64,000 nt of DNA from Actinophytocola sp036555685 (lineage in GTDB: Bacteria; Actinomycetota; Actinomycetes; Mycobacteriales; Pseudonocardiaceae). Each line of letters opens with the position of its first letter. Position 1 is the first letter of the stretch. The position numbers and the translations under genes were made by a program. The stretch lies in the NCBI RefSeq assembly GCF_036555685.1, contig NZ_DATBKY010000296.1, forward strand, positions 1-64,000. The letters run 5' to 3'. This document shows, in pieces, positions 24,456-32,639 of the stretch. The notes beneath the pieces are model-generated. The model made no database searches. It saw nothing but the letters and a program-made list of their open reading frames with translations, and was not told where the DNA came from.

Positions 24456-25352
24456 ATGAGGATCGGACTCGGAGCGCCGGTGTCCGGCGCGTGGGCCACG
24501 CCGGAGAACATCGCGCGGTTCGCCGCCCACGCCGAGGAGCTGGGCTACGACTCGCTGTGGACGTTCCAGCGGCTGCTGGTCGGCGCGGACGACGACCTCG
24601 CCCCGGTGTACCGCAGCGTGCTCGACCCGATGCTGGCGCTGACCTACGCCGCCGCGCACACCTCGCGCATCCGGCTCGGCGTGGCCGTGGTGAACATGCC
24701 GTTCGTGTCCCCGGTCGTGCTCGCCAAGCAGGCCACGACGCTCGACGTGCTGAGCGGCGGGCGGCTGGACCTGGGGCTGGGCAACGGCTGGTACGAGCCC
24801 GAGTTCACCGCGACCGGCGCCTCCCCGGCCCGGCGCGCCGCCCGCGCCCGCGAGTACGTCCAGGTGCTGCGCACGCTCTGGACCGACGAGGTCGCCTCGT
24901 TCGACGGCGAGTTCTACACGATCCCGCCGAGCCGGCTGGTGCCCCGGCCGGTCCAGCCGGGTGGCCCGCCGATCCTGCTCGGCGGCACCGTGCCGGCCGC
25001 GCTGAAGCGGGCGGGGCGGCTCGGCGCCGGCTGGCTCTCCGTCAGCGCCACCAACCTCGACCGGATCGGCGAGCAGATCGCCGTCGTGGTCGACGCGGCG
25101 CGCGAGGCGGCGACCGCGACCCCGCGGATCGTCGTGCGCGGGGTGGTGCGCGCCGGCGAGCGGCGGGGCCGGCTGTCCGGGTCGTACGACGAGATCCGCG
25201 CGGACGCCGAGTGGCTCGCCGGCCAGGGCGTCACCGAGCTGTACTACGACCTGAACTGGGACAAGCAGGTCGGCAACCCGGACGTGTCCGTGGCCTCGGC
25301 CACGCAACGCGCGGCCGAGATCATCGAGGCTTTGGCACCAACACGGGCGTGA
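24456..25352 (+). CDS. LLM-class F420-dependent oxidoreductase
   Basis: 298 residues from ATG 24456. It is a TIM-barrel luciferase-like protein: MRIGLGAPVSGAWATPENI, HAEELGYDSLWTFQ, TSRIRLGVAVVNMPFVSPV, LDVLSGGRLDLGLGNGWYEPEF. The motif and length match the F420-dependent actinobacterial group rather than FMN luciferases. The substrate is unknown. Repeat copy C begins right at its stop codon (GTGA). Confidence 0.88.
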   Translation: MRIGLGAPVSGAWATPENIARFAAHAEELGYDSLWTFQRLLVGADDDLAPVYRSVLDPMLALTYAAAHTSRIRLGVAVVNMPFVSPVVLAKQATTLDVLSGGRLDLGLGNGWYEPEFTATGASPARRAARAREYVQVLRTLWTDEVASFDGEFYTIPPSRLVPRPVQPGGPPILLGGTVPAALKRAGRLGAGWLSVSATNLDRIGEQIAVVVDAAREAATATPRIVVRGVVRAGERRGRLSGSYDEIRADAEWLAGQGVTELYYDLNWDKQVGNPDVSVASATQRAAEIIEALAPTRA

Positions 25353-25353
25353 T

Positions 25354-25469
25354 CTTCGACCGACCAAAGGTGACCTCAGGGGACCGTGACGGCAGGCAAC
25401 CACCACCAACCCAACATCCGCGCACCATCCGCTGGAACGCAACGGACACGTCAAATTCCGGGGAGGCGG
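25354..25469 (+). repeat. dispersed intergenic repeat, copy C (most diverged)
   Basis: Left block CCTCAGGGGACCGTGACG and right block AATTCCGGGGAGGCGG are kept, with the total distance within one base of the other copies. The central part differs. The left end starts directly after the LLM gene stop. The right end supplies the last codons of rnz on the other strand (RLPGI and the stop). Confidence 0.62.
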
Positions 25470-26374
25470 GAGGGCACCGGCACGCGCATGAGGTCGGCGG
25501 CGACCACGATGTCGCCGTCGAACACCGCGGCGGCCTCCTCGTGGAAGGGCGCCGGGTCGGGGTAGCGACTGGAGAAATGCGTCAGCACGAGCCTGCGTAC
25601 CCCACACTCGGCGGCCACCCGGGCGGCCTGCGCGGCCGTGAGGTGGGCGTAGTCGCGTGCCAGGTCCGCGTCCCGGTCGAGGAACGTCGACTCGATCACG
25701 AGCAGGTCGGCCCCGTCGGCGAGTTCGTACACCCCGTCGCAGAGCCGGGTGTCCATGACGAACGCGAACCGCTGGCCGCGGCGCGGCTCGCTGACCTCCT
25801 CGACGCGGACCGTCCGGCCGCGATGGTGGAGCACGCCTTCCCGGTGCAGCACCCCGATGTCCGGCCCGCTGATGTCCAACCGGGACAGCTCGGCGGGCAG
25901 CATGCGGCGGCCGTCGGGTTCGACGAGCCGGTAGCCGAACGCGTCGATCCGGTGGTCCAGCTCGCGGGCCTCGAGCGTGCCGAACGGACCGGTGGCGATC
26001 GTCCCGCCGCGCGCGACGGGCTCCTCGCGCAGCTCGGTCCGCTCGTGGAACGGCGTGGCGTACCGCATGCGCGCGAAGTACTCCGCGCCCGAGGCCGGGT
26101 AGTGCGCGACGACCGGGTGCGGCACGCGGTCGAGCGAGAGCCGCTGCACGACGCCCGGGACGCCGAGGCAGTGGTCGCCGTGGAAGTGCGTGAGGCAGAT
26201 GCGGTCGACGTCGTGCGAGCTCGCCCCGGCCAGCAGCAGCTGCCGCTGCGTGCCCTCGCCGGGGTCGAAGAGCAGGCCGAGCCCGTCCCAGCGCAGCAGG
26301 TAGCCGTTGTGGTTGCGGTAGCGCGTGGGCGCCTGGCTGGCCGTTCCCAGTACCAACAACTCGCGCGTGGACAC
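25451..26374 (-). CDS. rnz: ribonuclease Z family metallo-beta-lactamase protein
   Basis: 307 residues from GTG 26374 (family members begin like STRELLVLGTASQAPT); ATG 26392 is possible. Metal motif THFHGDHCLG, a further Asp in VMDTRL, and the distal His in LTHFSSRYPD. PGEGTQRQLLLAG is typical of RNase Z. It cleaves tRNA 3' trailers. The final five codons lie inside repeat copy C, so the native C-terminus has apparently been replaced or trimmed by the repeat. Confidence 0.92.
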   Translation of the reverse strand: MSTRELLVLGTASQAPTRYRNHNGYLLRWDGLGLLFDPGEGTQRQLLLAGASSHDVDRICLTHFHGDHCLGVPGVVQRLSLDRVPHPVVAHYPASGAEYFARMRYATPFHERTELREEPVARGGTIATGPFGTLEARELDHRIDAFGYRLVEPDGRRMLPAELSRLDISGPDIGVLHREGVLHHRGRTVRVEEVSEPRRGQRFAFVMDTRLCDGVYELADGADLLVIESTFLDRDADLARDYAHLTAAQAARVAAECGVRRLVLTHFSSRYPDPAPFHEEAAAVFDGDIVVAADLMRVPVPSRLPGI

Positions 26375-26431
26375 CGTGCCAGCTTGACGCATTCGGGGCA
26401 CGATGACTGGAATGGGCCCGGTGATCGCCAC

Positions 26432-27511
26432 GTGACGGAAACTCCACCCCTGGTCAGTCCCTTGGTCACGGCGGACTCGGTGACGTTCCGGCTGCCGGAC
26501 CGGGACGAGCCGACCGACGAGCCGACCCTGGACGGGGCGCGGCTGCTGCCCGCGCTCTCGCTGCCGGACGCCGGGCTCGACTTCGTGCACGACGAGGGCG
26601 AGTGGCGGCTCACGCTCCCCCGGCCACCGGTACACCGCATGGAGTACAAGTTCCGGCTGCACCGCCCTGCGGGCGACGCCGAGGAGATCTGCGACCCGGC
26701 GAACCCGCTGCGTGCTCCGGGCGCGTTCGGCGACAAGTCGGTCGTCGAGTTCCCCGGCTACGCCGCGCCCGCGTGGCTCACGGCCGAACGCGTGCCCGGC
26801 GAGTACGTCGACCTCTCGATCCCCGCACCGCTGCTCGAACACGACGTCGACGCGCGCGTGTGGACCCCGGGAGACCCCGACGAGCCCTTACCGCTGCTCG
26901 TCGCGCACGACGGTCCGGAGTACGACCGGCTGGCCGACCTCACCGGGTTCGCCGCCGCGATGATCGCCGAGGAGCGGCTTCCGCGCTGCCGCGTGGCGCT
27001 GCTCGCCCCCGGTGCCCGCGACGACAACTACTCGGCCAACCCGTGGTACGCCGCCACCCTGCACCAGCGGATCCTGCCCGCGCTGCGCGACGCCGTCGCG
27101 GTCACCGGGCCGGTCGCCGGAATGGGCGCGAGCCTCGGCGGGCTCGCCATGCTCCACGCCCAGCGCGCGCTGCCCGGCCTGTTCGGCGGGCTGTTCCTGC
27201 AGTCCGCGTCGTTCCTCACGATCGAGCTCGACCCCCAGGAAAGCGGGCGGTTCTCGAAGTTCGCCCAGGTCAGCACGTACGTGGCGAAGGTGCAGGCGGA
27301 GGGCGCGCCGTTCGAGTCCGTGCCGACGGTGCTGACCTGCGGGCTCGCCGAGGAGAACCTGGCCAACAACCGCCAGATGGTCCTCACGCTCGTCGCGCAC
27401 GGCTACGACGCGCGGCTGGTCGAGGTGCCGGACGCGCACAACTACGTCGGCTGGCGGGACGCGTTCGATCCCGCGCTCGCCGAACTGCTCCGCGAGCTGT
27501 GGGAGGTCTGA
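26432..27511 (+). CDS. enterochelin-esterase-like hydrolase
   Basis: 359 residues from GTG 26432. The N-terminal about 100 residues form an early-set (Ig-like) domain, as in Fes-type esterases (VHRMEYKFRLHRP). It is followed by the alpha/beta-hydrolase esterase domain: PLLVAHDGPEYDR, the nucleophile Ser in GMGASLGGLAML, and a late His (PDAHNYVGWRDAF). The stop and the next start overlap (TGATG). First gene of a three-gene operon with a second esterase and an ATP-grasp protein. Confidence 0.85.
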   Translation: MTETPPLVSPLVTADSVTFRLPDRDEPTDEPTLDGARLLPALSLPDAGLDFVHDEGEWRLTLPRPPVHRMEYKFRLHRPAGDAEEICDPANPLRAPGAFGDKSVVEFPGYAAPAWLTAERVPGEYVDLSIPAPLLEHDVDARVWTPGDPDEPLPLLVAHDGPEYDRLADLTGFAAAMIAEERLPRCRVALLAPGARDDNYSANPWYAATLHQRILPALRDAVAVTGPVAGMGASLGGLAMLHAQRALPGLFGGLFLQSASFLTIELDPQESGRFSKFAQVSTYVAKVQAEGAPFESVPTVLTCGLAEENLANNRQMVLTLVAHGYDARLVEVPDAHNYVGWRDAFDPALAELLRELWEV

Positions 27512-28236
27512 TGCGCCGCGAACAGCACGAGATCGGCGGCGGCACGCTGATCGTCTACGGGCACTACGGGCGGCCGTTCCTCGTCTTCCCGTCCGAGCAG
27601 GGCCGCGCCTGGGACTTCGAGAGCAACGGCATGATCGACGCGGTCCGCGGGCTGCTCGACGACGGCCGGGTCAAGCTGTACTGCGTGGACTCGTTCGACG
27701 CGGCGTCGTGGTCGAACAGCTCGCTGCCGCTGGACCAGCGCGCGCAGCAGCACGGCGTGTACGAGTCGTGGATCACGGGCGACATCGTGCCGGCCATCCA
27801 CCACGACTGCGGTGGCCCGCAGGACATCGGCACGCTCGGCTGCTCGCTCGGCGCGTTCCACGCCGTCCTCTTCGGACTGCGCCGCGCCGACCTGTTCCCC
27901 TTCGCGTTCGGCATGTCCGGCAACTACGACCCGGCCACCTGGAACGGCTGGGGCGACCGCGCGGACGCGGCGTACTTCACCAACCCGGTTGACTTCGTGC
28001 CCAACCTGCACGGCGACCACCTGAACTGGCTGCGCGACCGGCTGTCGGTCCTGCTCGTCGTCGGGCAGGGGCAGTGGGAGGACACGACCGGGTCGCTGCC
28101 GTCCACCCAGCACTTCGCGCACCTGTTGCGCGAGAAGGGTTTGCGCTGCGAGCTGGACGTGTGGGGGCACGACGTCCCGCACGACTGGCCGTCCTGGCGT
28201 GCGCAGCTGGCCCACCACCTGCCCCGGTTCTGTTAG
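27511..28236 (+). CDS. esterase-family alpha/beta hydrolase
   Basis: 241 residues from ATG 27511, with GGGAGG upstream. Nucleophile elbow GCSLGAFHAV; late His in WGHDVPHDWPSW. The N-terminus (YGHYGRPFLVFPSEQGRAWDF) is typical of a short esterase group lacking the Ig-like domain of its neighbour. It is coupled to the upstream esterase (TGATG) and followed after 10 bp by the ATP-grasp gene. The substrate is unknown. Confidence 0.83.
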   Translation: MRREQHEIGGGTLIVYGHYGRPFLVFPSEQGRAWDFESNGMIDAVRGLLDDGRVKLYCVDSFDAASWSNSSLPLDQRAQQHGVYESWITGDIVPAIHHDCGGPQDIGTLGCSLGAFHAVLFGLRRADLFPFAFGMSGNYDPATWNGWGDRADAAYFTNPVDFVPNLHGDHLNWLRDRLSVLLVVGQGQWEDTTGSLPSTQHFAHLLREKGLRCELDVWGHDVPHDWPSWRAQLAHHLPRFC

Positions 28237-28246
28237 GAGGCCCCGG

Positions 28247-29482
28247 ATGCCCGATCGCACCGAACACCTGCTGGGTCTGTTGCTGGGTACCGAGGAGGAC
28301 TGGCCGCGAGCCTTCGAGGAGCTCGTCCGCAGGCTCGGCCCGGTGCGCCACGACGGGCGTTCGCACACGCTGCGCACGGAACGGATCACGATCGAGCCGT
28401 TCGACCTGCGCGCGACCCCGCGCTACCACCTGGTCATCGACCGGCTGGCGCACTGGTACTACGTGCCCCGCGAGTGGCTGAAGAAGGTCGCGCTGATGAA
28501 CGACGTGTACCTGCTGAACAGCCCGTTCACGTTCCAGTCGATGGAGAAGCACGCGGCGTACTGCGCGATGATCCGGCTGGGGCTCAAGGTGCCGGACACG
28601 TGGCTGGTGCCGTACAAGAACCCCGTCGACAACGCGCGGTACGCCTACACCGCGGCCAGGTACAACCAGCCCTTCGACCTCGAGAAGATCGCCTCGCGGA
28701 TCGGCTACCCGCTGTACATGAAGCCCTTCGACGGCGGCGCGTGGCGGGGCGTGTCCCGCATCCGGGACGCGCGCACGCTGAACCGCGCGTACGACGAGTC
28801 CGGCGAGATGCTGATGCACCTGCAGGCGTCGGTCGAGGGCTACGACGTGTTCGCGCGCTCGCTGACGATCGGCCCGGACAGCATGGTGATGCGTTTCCAG
28901 CCGGACAAGCCGATGCACGACCGGTACGCGGTGGACCACGCCTTCCTGTCCCCCGAGGCGGGCGACGAGGTGCTGACCATCTCCCGGCTGATCAACGCGT
29001 TCTTCCGCTGGGAGTTCAACTCGTGCGAGTCGCTGGTGATCGGCACGTCGGTGCACCCGATCGACTACGCGAACGCGTGCCCGGACATCTCGATCACGTC
29101 GCTGCACTACTACTTCCCGTGGGCCATCGCCACGTTGCTGAAATGGTCGGCGTTCTGCGCGGTGTCCGGCCGGCGCCCGCGGCTGGACCTGGACACGGCG
29201 AACTACTTCGAGGTGGCGGACTCCTCGCTCTCCTACGAGGAGAAGCTGGCCGAGTACCGCCGGCTGGCCGACGACTACTTCGAGACGGCCCGCTACCACG
29301 AGTTCTGCGCCACCGCGCTGTCCAACGTGGACGAACTGGTACGCGACTGGGTCACCTCGCCGGCGTTCGACGCGCTCCTCGTGGACACCGTGCGGTCGAC
29401 CTATCCCGCCCACGAGCACGACAAGTTCGTCGCGCACTTCCGGGGGCTGCTCGGCTTGTGGGTCGAGGAGAACGCCGGCTGA
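28247..29482 (+). CDS. ATP-grasp-like ligase of unknown specificity
   Basis: 411 residues from ATG 28247, with AGGAGG 6 bases upstream. The N-terminal pre-ATP-grasp region (1-120) is followed by a nucleotide-binding strand YPLYMKPFDGGAWRGV (Lys159, Gly-rich loop). The candidate metal-binding strand is WEFNSCESLVIG followed by HPIDYANACPDIS. These are features of the ATP-grasp superfamily, which forms carboxylate-amine or carboxylate-thiol bonds through acyl phosphates. It is co-transcribed with two esterases, suggesting synthesis and hydrolysis or trimming of an ester- or amide-linked small molecule. No better-known subfamily is recognised. Confidence 0.72.
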   Translation: MPDRTEHLLGLLLGTEEDWPRAFEELVRRLGPVRHDGRSHTLRTERITIEPFDLRATPRYHLVIDRLAHWYYVPREWLKKVALMNDVYLLNSPFTFQSMEKHAAYCAMIRLGLKVPDTWLVPYKNPVDNARYAYTAARYNQPFDLEKIASRIGYPLYMKPFDGGAWRGVSRIRDARTLNRAYDESGEMLMHLQASVEGYDVFARSLTIGPDSMVMRFQPDKPMHDRYAVDHAFLSPEAGDEVLTISRLINAFFRWEFNSCESLVIGTSVHPIDYANACPDISITSLHYYFPWAIATLLKWSAFCAVSGRRPRLDLDTANYFEVADSSLSYEEKLAEYRRLADDYFETARYHEFCATALSNVDELVRDWVTSPAFDALLVDTVRSTYPAHEHDKFVAHFRGLLGLWVEENAG

Positions 29483-29493
29483 CCCGTGCGGGC

Positions 29494-30114
29494 TCAGTGC
29501 CTGCCGTGACCACCGTGGTCGCCGTGCCCGTGTCCGCCGTGCCCGTCGTGGTCGCCGTGTCCGCCGTGTCCGGACGACACGACGTGCCAGCGTCCGTCGT
29601 GGCACACCATCGGCAGGTGGAACCTCGGCGTCGACGCGCGCGCGCCCTCCGGCGAGCACCCGTCCCACGGGTTCGCGACCTGGCCGCCACCCGGCCCCGG
29701 GACCGGGAGCGTGCCGGAGGTGGGCACCGCCGGCCGCGAGGTCGGCGTGGCCGGCCGGGGCCGCGGCTTGGCGACCTCCGCCCGGGTCGGGGACGGCGTG
29801 GCGGACGGCGTGGCGGACGGCTTGGTGGACGGCTTGGCGGACGGCTTGGTCACCGGCGGGGGCAGTGCCGCCGGCTCCGTCGTGGTCGTCGGATCGGCGT
29901 TGCCGGCGTCCGTGATCGACGGGATGGCCGGGTTCTCGGGCGCCGCGCTGCCGTTCCCGCTGGCGGCGGCGAACAACACGAACCCGGCGATCCCGGCGAG
30001 CACGACGACGAACCCCGCGATCACGGCCACGAGCACGAGCCGCTCGTGCTCGTCCCCCGGCTCGCGCTCCCCTCGGCCCGCGAGCCTGATGCGCGGCAGC
30101 CTGAACCGTCGCAT
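29494..30114 (-). CDS. single-pass membrane protein with Pro/Thr-rich stalk and His/Gly-rich tail
   Basis: 206 residues from ATG 30114, with GGAG 8 bases upstream; ATG 30144 is an alternative. A basic cytoplasmic N-terminus (RRFRLPRIRLAGRG) is followed by a TM helix (LVAVIAGFVVVLAGIAGFVLF). An extracellular stalk with KPSAKPSTKPSATPS repeats follows. Then comes a short domain with two Cys (WDGCSPEGAR, MVCHDGRWHVV). The C-terminus alternates Gly, His and Asp (GHGGHGDHDGHGGHGHG) and likely binds Ni, Zn or Cu. No family is recognised. It is convergent with the ATP-grasp gene. Confidence 0.75.
   Translation of the reverse strand: MRRFRLPRIRLAGRGEREPGDEHERLVLVAVIAGFVVVLAGIAGFVLFAAASGNGSAAPENPAIPSITDAGNADPTTTTEPAALPPPVTKPSAKPSTKPSATPSATPSPTRAEVAKPRPRPATPTSRPAVPTSGTLPVPGPGGGQVANPWDGCSPEGARASTPRFHLPMVCHDGRWHVVSSGHGGHGDHDGHGGHGHGDHGGHGRH
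29788..29850. repeat. 12-bp tandem repeats within coding region
   Basis: About five units of GGCGTGGCGGAC / GGCTTGGCGGAC. They encode the KPS(A/T)-type stalk of the membrane protein on the minus strand; expansion or contraction is likely between strains. Confidence 0.65.
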
Positions 30115-30204
30115 GACGTCATCTCCGTTGAGCTCGACGAACACGCTGTTCGTCGAGCAATGTACTCAACGTGACCTGACCTGCGCACCGTCCGTTCGTA
30201 GCCG

Positions 30205-31653
30205 TCAGGCGTCGGCGCCCGCGCCGCTTCGCGTGGCCGAGCTCTGGTAGTCGGTGTACTGGTACGGGTTGTCGAGGACCTTGGACTCCGGGATATCCGG
30301 GTTCATGCCCTTCTGCCACTCCTCCTCGCCGAGCTCGGCACGCAGGTAGGACACGGTGTCCTCGACCTCGCGACGTGCCGCGGCCAGGTCGATGCCGACC
30401 AACTTGCCGTCGTGCTTCACGATCCGGCCGTCGACGAGCACCGTGTGCACGTCGCCGCGCTGGGCCTGGAACGCCACGTGGCCGTAGACGTTCAGGATGG
30501 GGAACGAGACCGGGGAGCTGTCGTTCTTGATCAGGACGACGTCGGCCTTCTTGCCGGCCTCCAGCGTGCCGATGTCGGACCGGCCGAGCGCGGCCGCGCC
30601 GCCCCGCGTCGCCCACTCGACCACCTGGTCGGCGCGCAGGCTGGAGTGGGTGACGGTGTCGCCCTTGCGGTGGGCCTCCATGTGCTCGCGGGAGCGGTCG
30701 GCACCGAGGGTGGTGCGCATGGCCGAGAAGAGGTCGCCGCTCCACCACACGCTCGTGTCCATCGACAGCGACACCGGGATGCCGTGGGCACGGATGGCCC
30801 AGGTGGGCGGGTAGCCCTGCCCCGCGCTCTGCTCGCTCTCGGTCGCCACCGAGATCGAGCCGCCCGTCGCCGCGATGCGGTGGTAGGAGTCCGCCGACAG
30901 GGACGCGGAGTGCACGTAGATCGTCGACGAGGTCATGAAGCCGTTGTCGTACATGAGCCGGATGCCGTCGTCGCTCGTCGCGCCCCAGACGCCCGCGTGC
31001 GTGGTCACCGGGACGCCGAGGTCGCGGGCCACCTCGAAGGCGCCCTTCTCCGGGAACGAGGGGTCGCCGGTCACGTCGAACGCCATCTGGAAGCCCAGCA
31101 TGTCATCGCCCGGCAGGCGGTTCACGAAGTCGCGGAACTCCGGCGTGCCGCTCCACTGCGCCGGCGGCTGCTGGATGTTGCCGTAGGCCAGCACGAACCG
31201 GCCCGGCACCGAGCGCAGCGCGTCGACCGCCGCGTCCGCGTGCTCGGTCGTCTGCAGGCCGTGCGACCAGTCCACACAGGTCGTCACCCCGGCGTCGAGC
31301 GCCTCGATCCCGGCGAGCAGGTTGCCCGCGTGGATGTCCTGCGGGCGGAACGACTTCCCGTGCTCGAGGTAGTACCACACGAAGTACTGGGTCAGCGTCC
31401 AGTCGGCCCCGTACCCGCGCATCGCGGTCTGCCACATGTGGCGGTGCGTGTCGATCATCCCCGGCAGCACGATGCCGCCGGACGCGTCGATCACCGTGGC
31501 GCCCTCGGGGGCCACCAGGCCGCGGCCGATCTCGGCGATGCGGTCGTCGAGCACGAGGACATCGGTGTCAGCAAGCACCGAGCGCGCGTCGTCCATCGGC
31601 AGCACGGTGCCGCCGCGCAGGAGAACTGGCCGTCCGGGTTGGAAGTCGTTCAT
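30205..31653 (-). CDS. amidohydrolase of the TRZ/ATZ/guanine-deaminase type
   Basis: 482 residues from ATG 31653, preceded by GGGGAA. N-terminal strand PVLLRGGTVLPMDD, metal motif LPGMIDTHRHMWQT, then a His in VPVTTHAGVWG, a further His in IYVHSASL, and an Asp in SLSMDTSVWW. The C-terminal composite domain carries LEAGKKADVVLI. It hydrolyses C-N or C-Cl bonds on heterocycles; the substrate is unknown. It is divergent from the IclR regulator and shares its operator region, so it probably belongs to the same catabolic programme as the dioxygenase operon. Confidence 0.88.
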   Translation of the reverse strand: MNDFQPGRPVLLRGGTVLPMDDARSVLADTDVLVLDDRIAEIGRGLVAPEGATVIDASGGIVLPGMIDTHRHMWQTAMRGYGADWTLTQYFVWYYLEHGKSFRPQDIHAGNLLAGIEALDAGVTTCVDWSHGLQTTEHADAAVDALRSVPGRFVLAYGNIQQPPAQWSGTPEFRDFVNRLPGDDMLGFQMAFDVTGDPSFPEKGAFEVARDLGVPVTTHAGVWGATSDDGIRLMYDNGFMTSSTIYVHSASLSADSYHRIAATGGSISVATESEQSAGQGYPPTWAIRAHGIPVSLSMDTSVWWSGDLFSAMRTTLGADRSREHMEAHRKGDTVTHSSLRADQVVEWATRGGAAALGRSDIGTLEAGKKADVVLIKNDSSPVSFPILNVYGHVAFQAQRGDVHTVLVDGRIVKHDGKLVGIDLAAARREVEDTVSYLRAELGEEEWQKGMNPDIPESKVLDNPYQYTDYQSSATRSGAGADA

Positions 31654-31675
31654 CGGGGAACTCCTCGACCGTCTA

Positions 31676-31703
31676 GCGGACTCTTGTCCGTATCCCGACG
31701 ACA
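31676..31703. promoter_or_regulatory. IclR operator, site 1
   Basis: GCGGACTCTTGTCCGTAT with further CCGACGACA. It contains CGGAC-TCTT-GTCCG and matches site 2 at 32595 in the arrangement GCGGAC, three bases, TGTCCGT. It lies between the divergent amidohydrolase and iclR genes, next to the amidohydrolase start. Confidence 0.7.
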
Positions 31704-31759
31704 GCTACTCTGATCCTGGACCGCGACGAAGTCAATGGCCTTCACAGACAGGAGCCTCC

Positions 31760-32569
31760 ATGCCGCGCGAAGGCACCGGACCGGACTTCATCGAAGCGCT
31801 CGCGCGCGGGCTCGAGGTCATCGCGGCCTTCGAGCCCGGCCGGCCGGTGATGACGCTCGCCGAGGTCGCCACGGCCACCGGGCTCGCCCGGCCGACCGCG
31901 CGCCGGATCCTGCTCACGCTCACCGAGCTGGGCTTCGTCCGCGCCGCCGGCCCCGGGTTCGCGCTCACCCCGCGGGTGCTCGACCTCGGCGTGGCGTACG
32001 TGCGCTCGCAGGGCCTGTGGGACATCGCCCGGCCGCACATGGAGGAGTTGTCGGCCGCGACCAACGAGTCGTGCTCGGTCGCCCAGCTCGACGGGTCCGA
32101 CATCGTCTACGTCGCCCGCGTCGCGGTGCCCAAGATCGTCGCGCTGGCGGTCCAGATCGGCACCCGGTTCCCCGCCCTGCAGACCTCGCTCGGCAAGGTC
32201 CTGCTCGCCGCGCTGGAGCCGGCCGAGGTGGCGGCCGTGCTCGCCGAGCCGACGCGCTCGGGGCTGACCCCGGTCTGGCAGCCCGACGCCGCCGAGCGCG
32301 ACGCCGCGCTCCGCGAGGTGCGGGCCCGCGGCTGGGCGCTCACCGACCAGCAGCTCGCGCTCGGCATCCGCTCCGTGGCCGCGCCGCTGCGGGACGGCGG
32401 CGGCCGGGTGGTCGGCGCGCTCAACGTCAACACGCACGCGGCGGAGACGCCGGTCGAGCACCTCCTCGACCACCACCTGCCGCTGCTGCTCAAGGCGGCC
32501 GGGGAGATCAGCGCGGACTTCGCCCGGCTCGAGGCCGTGCCGCACGTGACCCGAACCGAGGCGTCTTGA
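31760..32569 (+). CDS. IclR-family regulator (PcaR-like)
   Basis: 269 residues from ATG 31760, with GGAG upstream. N-terminal winged HTH (MTLAEVATATGLARPTARRIL). C-terminal effector domain with VAVPKIVALAVQIGTRFPA, TSLGKVLLAAL and LALGIRSVAAPLRD, as in PcaR/PobR-type regulators of aromatic catabolism. It is flanked by two matching operator sites and lies between the amidohydrolase and the CoA-transferase/dioxygenase operon, so it is the likely local regulator of both. The effector is probably an aromatic acid or a ring-cleavage product. Confidence 0.93.
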   Translation: MPREGTGPDFIEALARGLEVIAAFEPGRPVMTLAEVATATGLARPTARRILLTLTELGFVRAAGPGFALTPRVLDLGVAYVRSQGLWDIARPHMEELSAATNESCSVAQLDGSDIVYVARVAVPKIVALAVQIGTRFPALQTSLGKVLLAALEPAEVAAVLAEPTRSGLTPVWQPDAAERDAALREVRARGWALTDQQLALGIRSVAAPLRDGGGRVVGALNVNTHAAETPVEHLLDHHLPLLLKAAGEISADFARLEAVPHVTRTEAS

Positions 32570-32594
32570 CCCTCGCGGCTCCCGTGCCAGAATG

Positions 32595-32620
32595 GCGGAC
32601 AGGTGTCCGTGATACGGACA
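32595..32620. promoter_or_regulatory. IclR operator, site 2
   Basis: Two overlapping perfect palindromes: CGGACA-GG-TGTCCG (32596-32609) and TGTCCGT-GAT-ACGGACA (32604-32620). It is 20 bp upstream of the CoA-transferase start and shares its first 16 positions (GCGGACNNNTGTCCGT) with site 1. Confidence 0.82.
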
Positions 32621-32639
32621 GCAACCCGGACGGAGGCTC

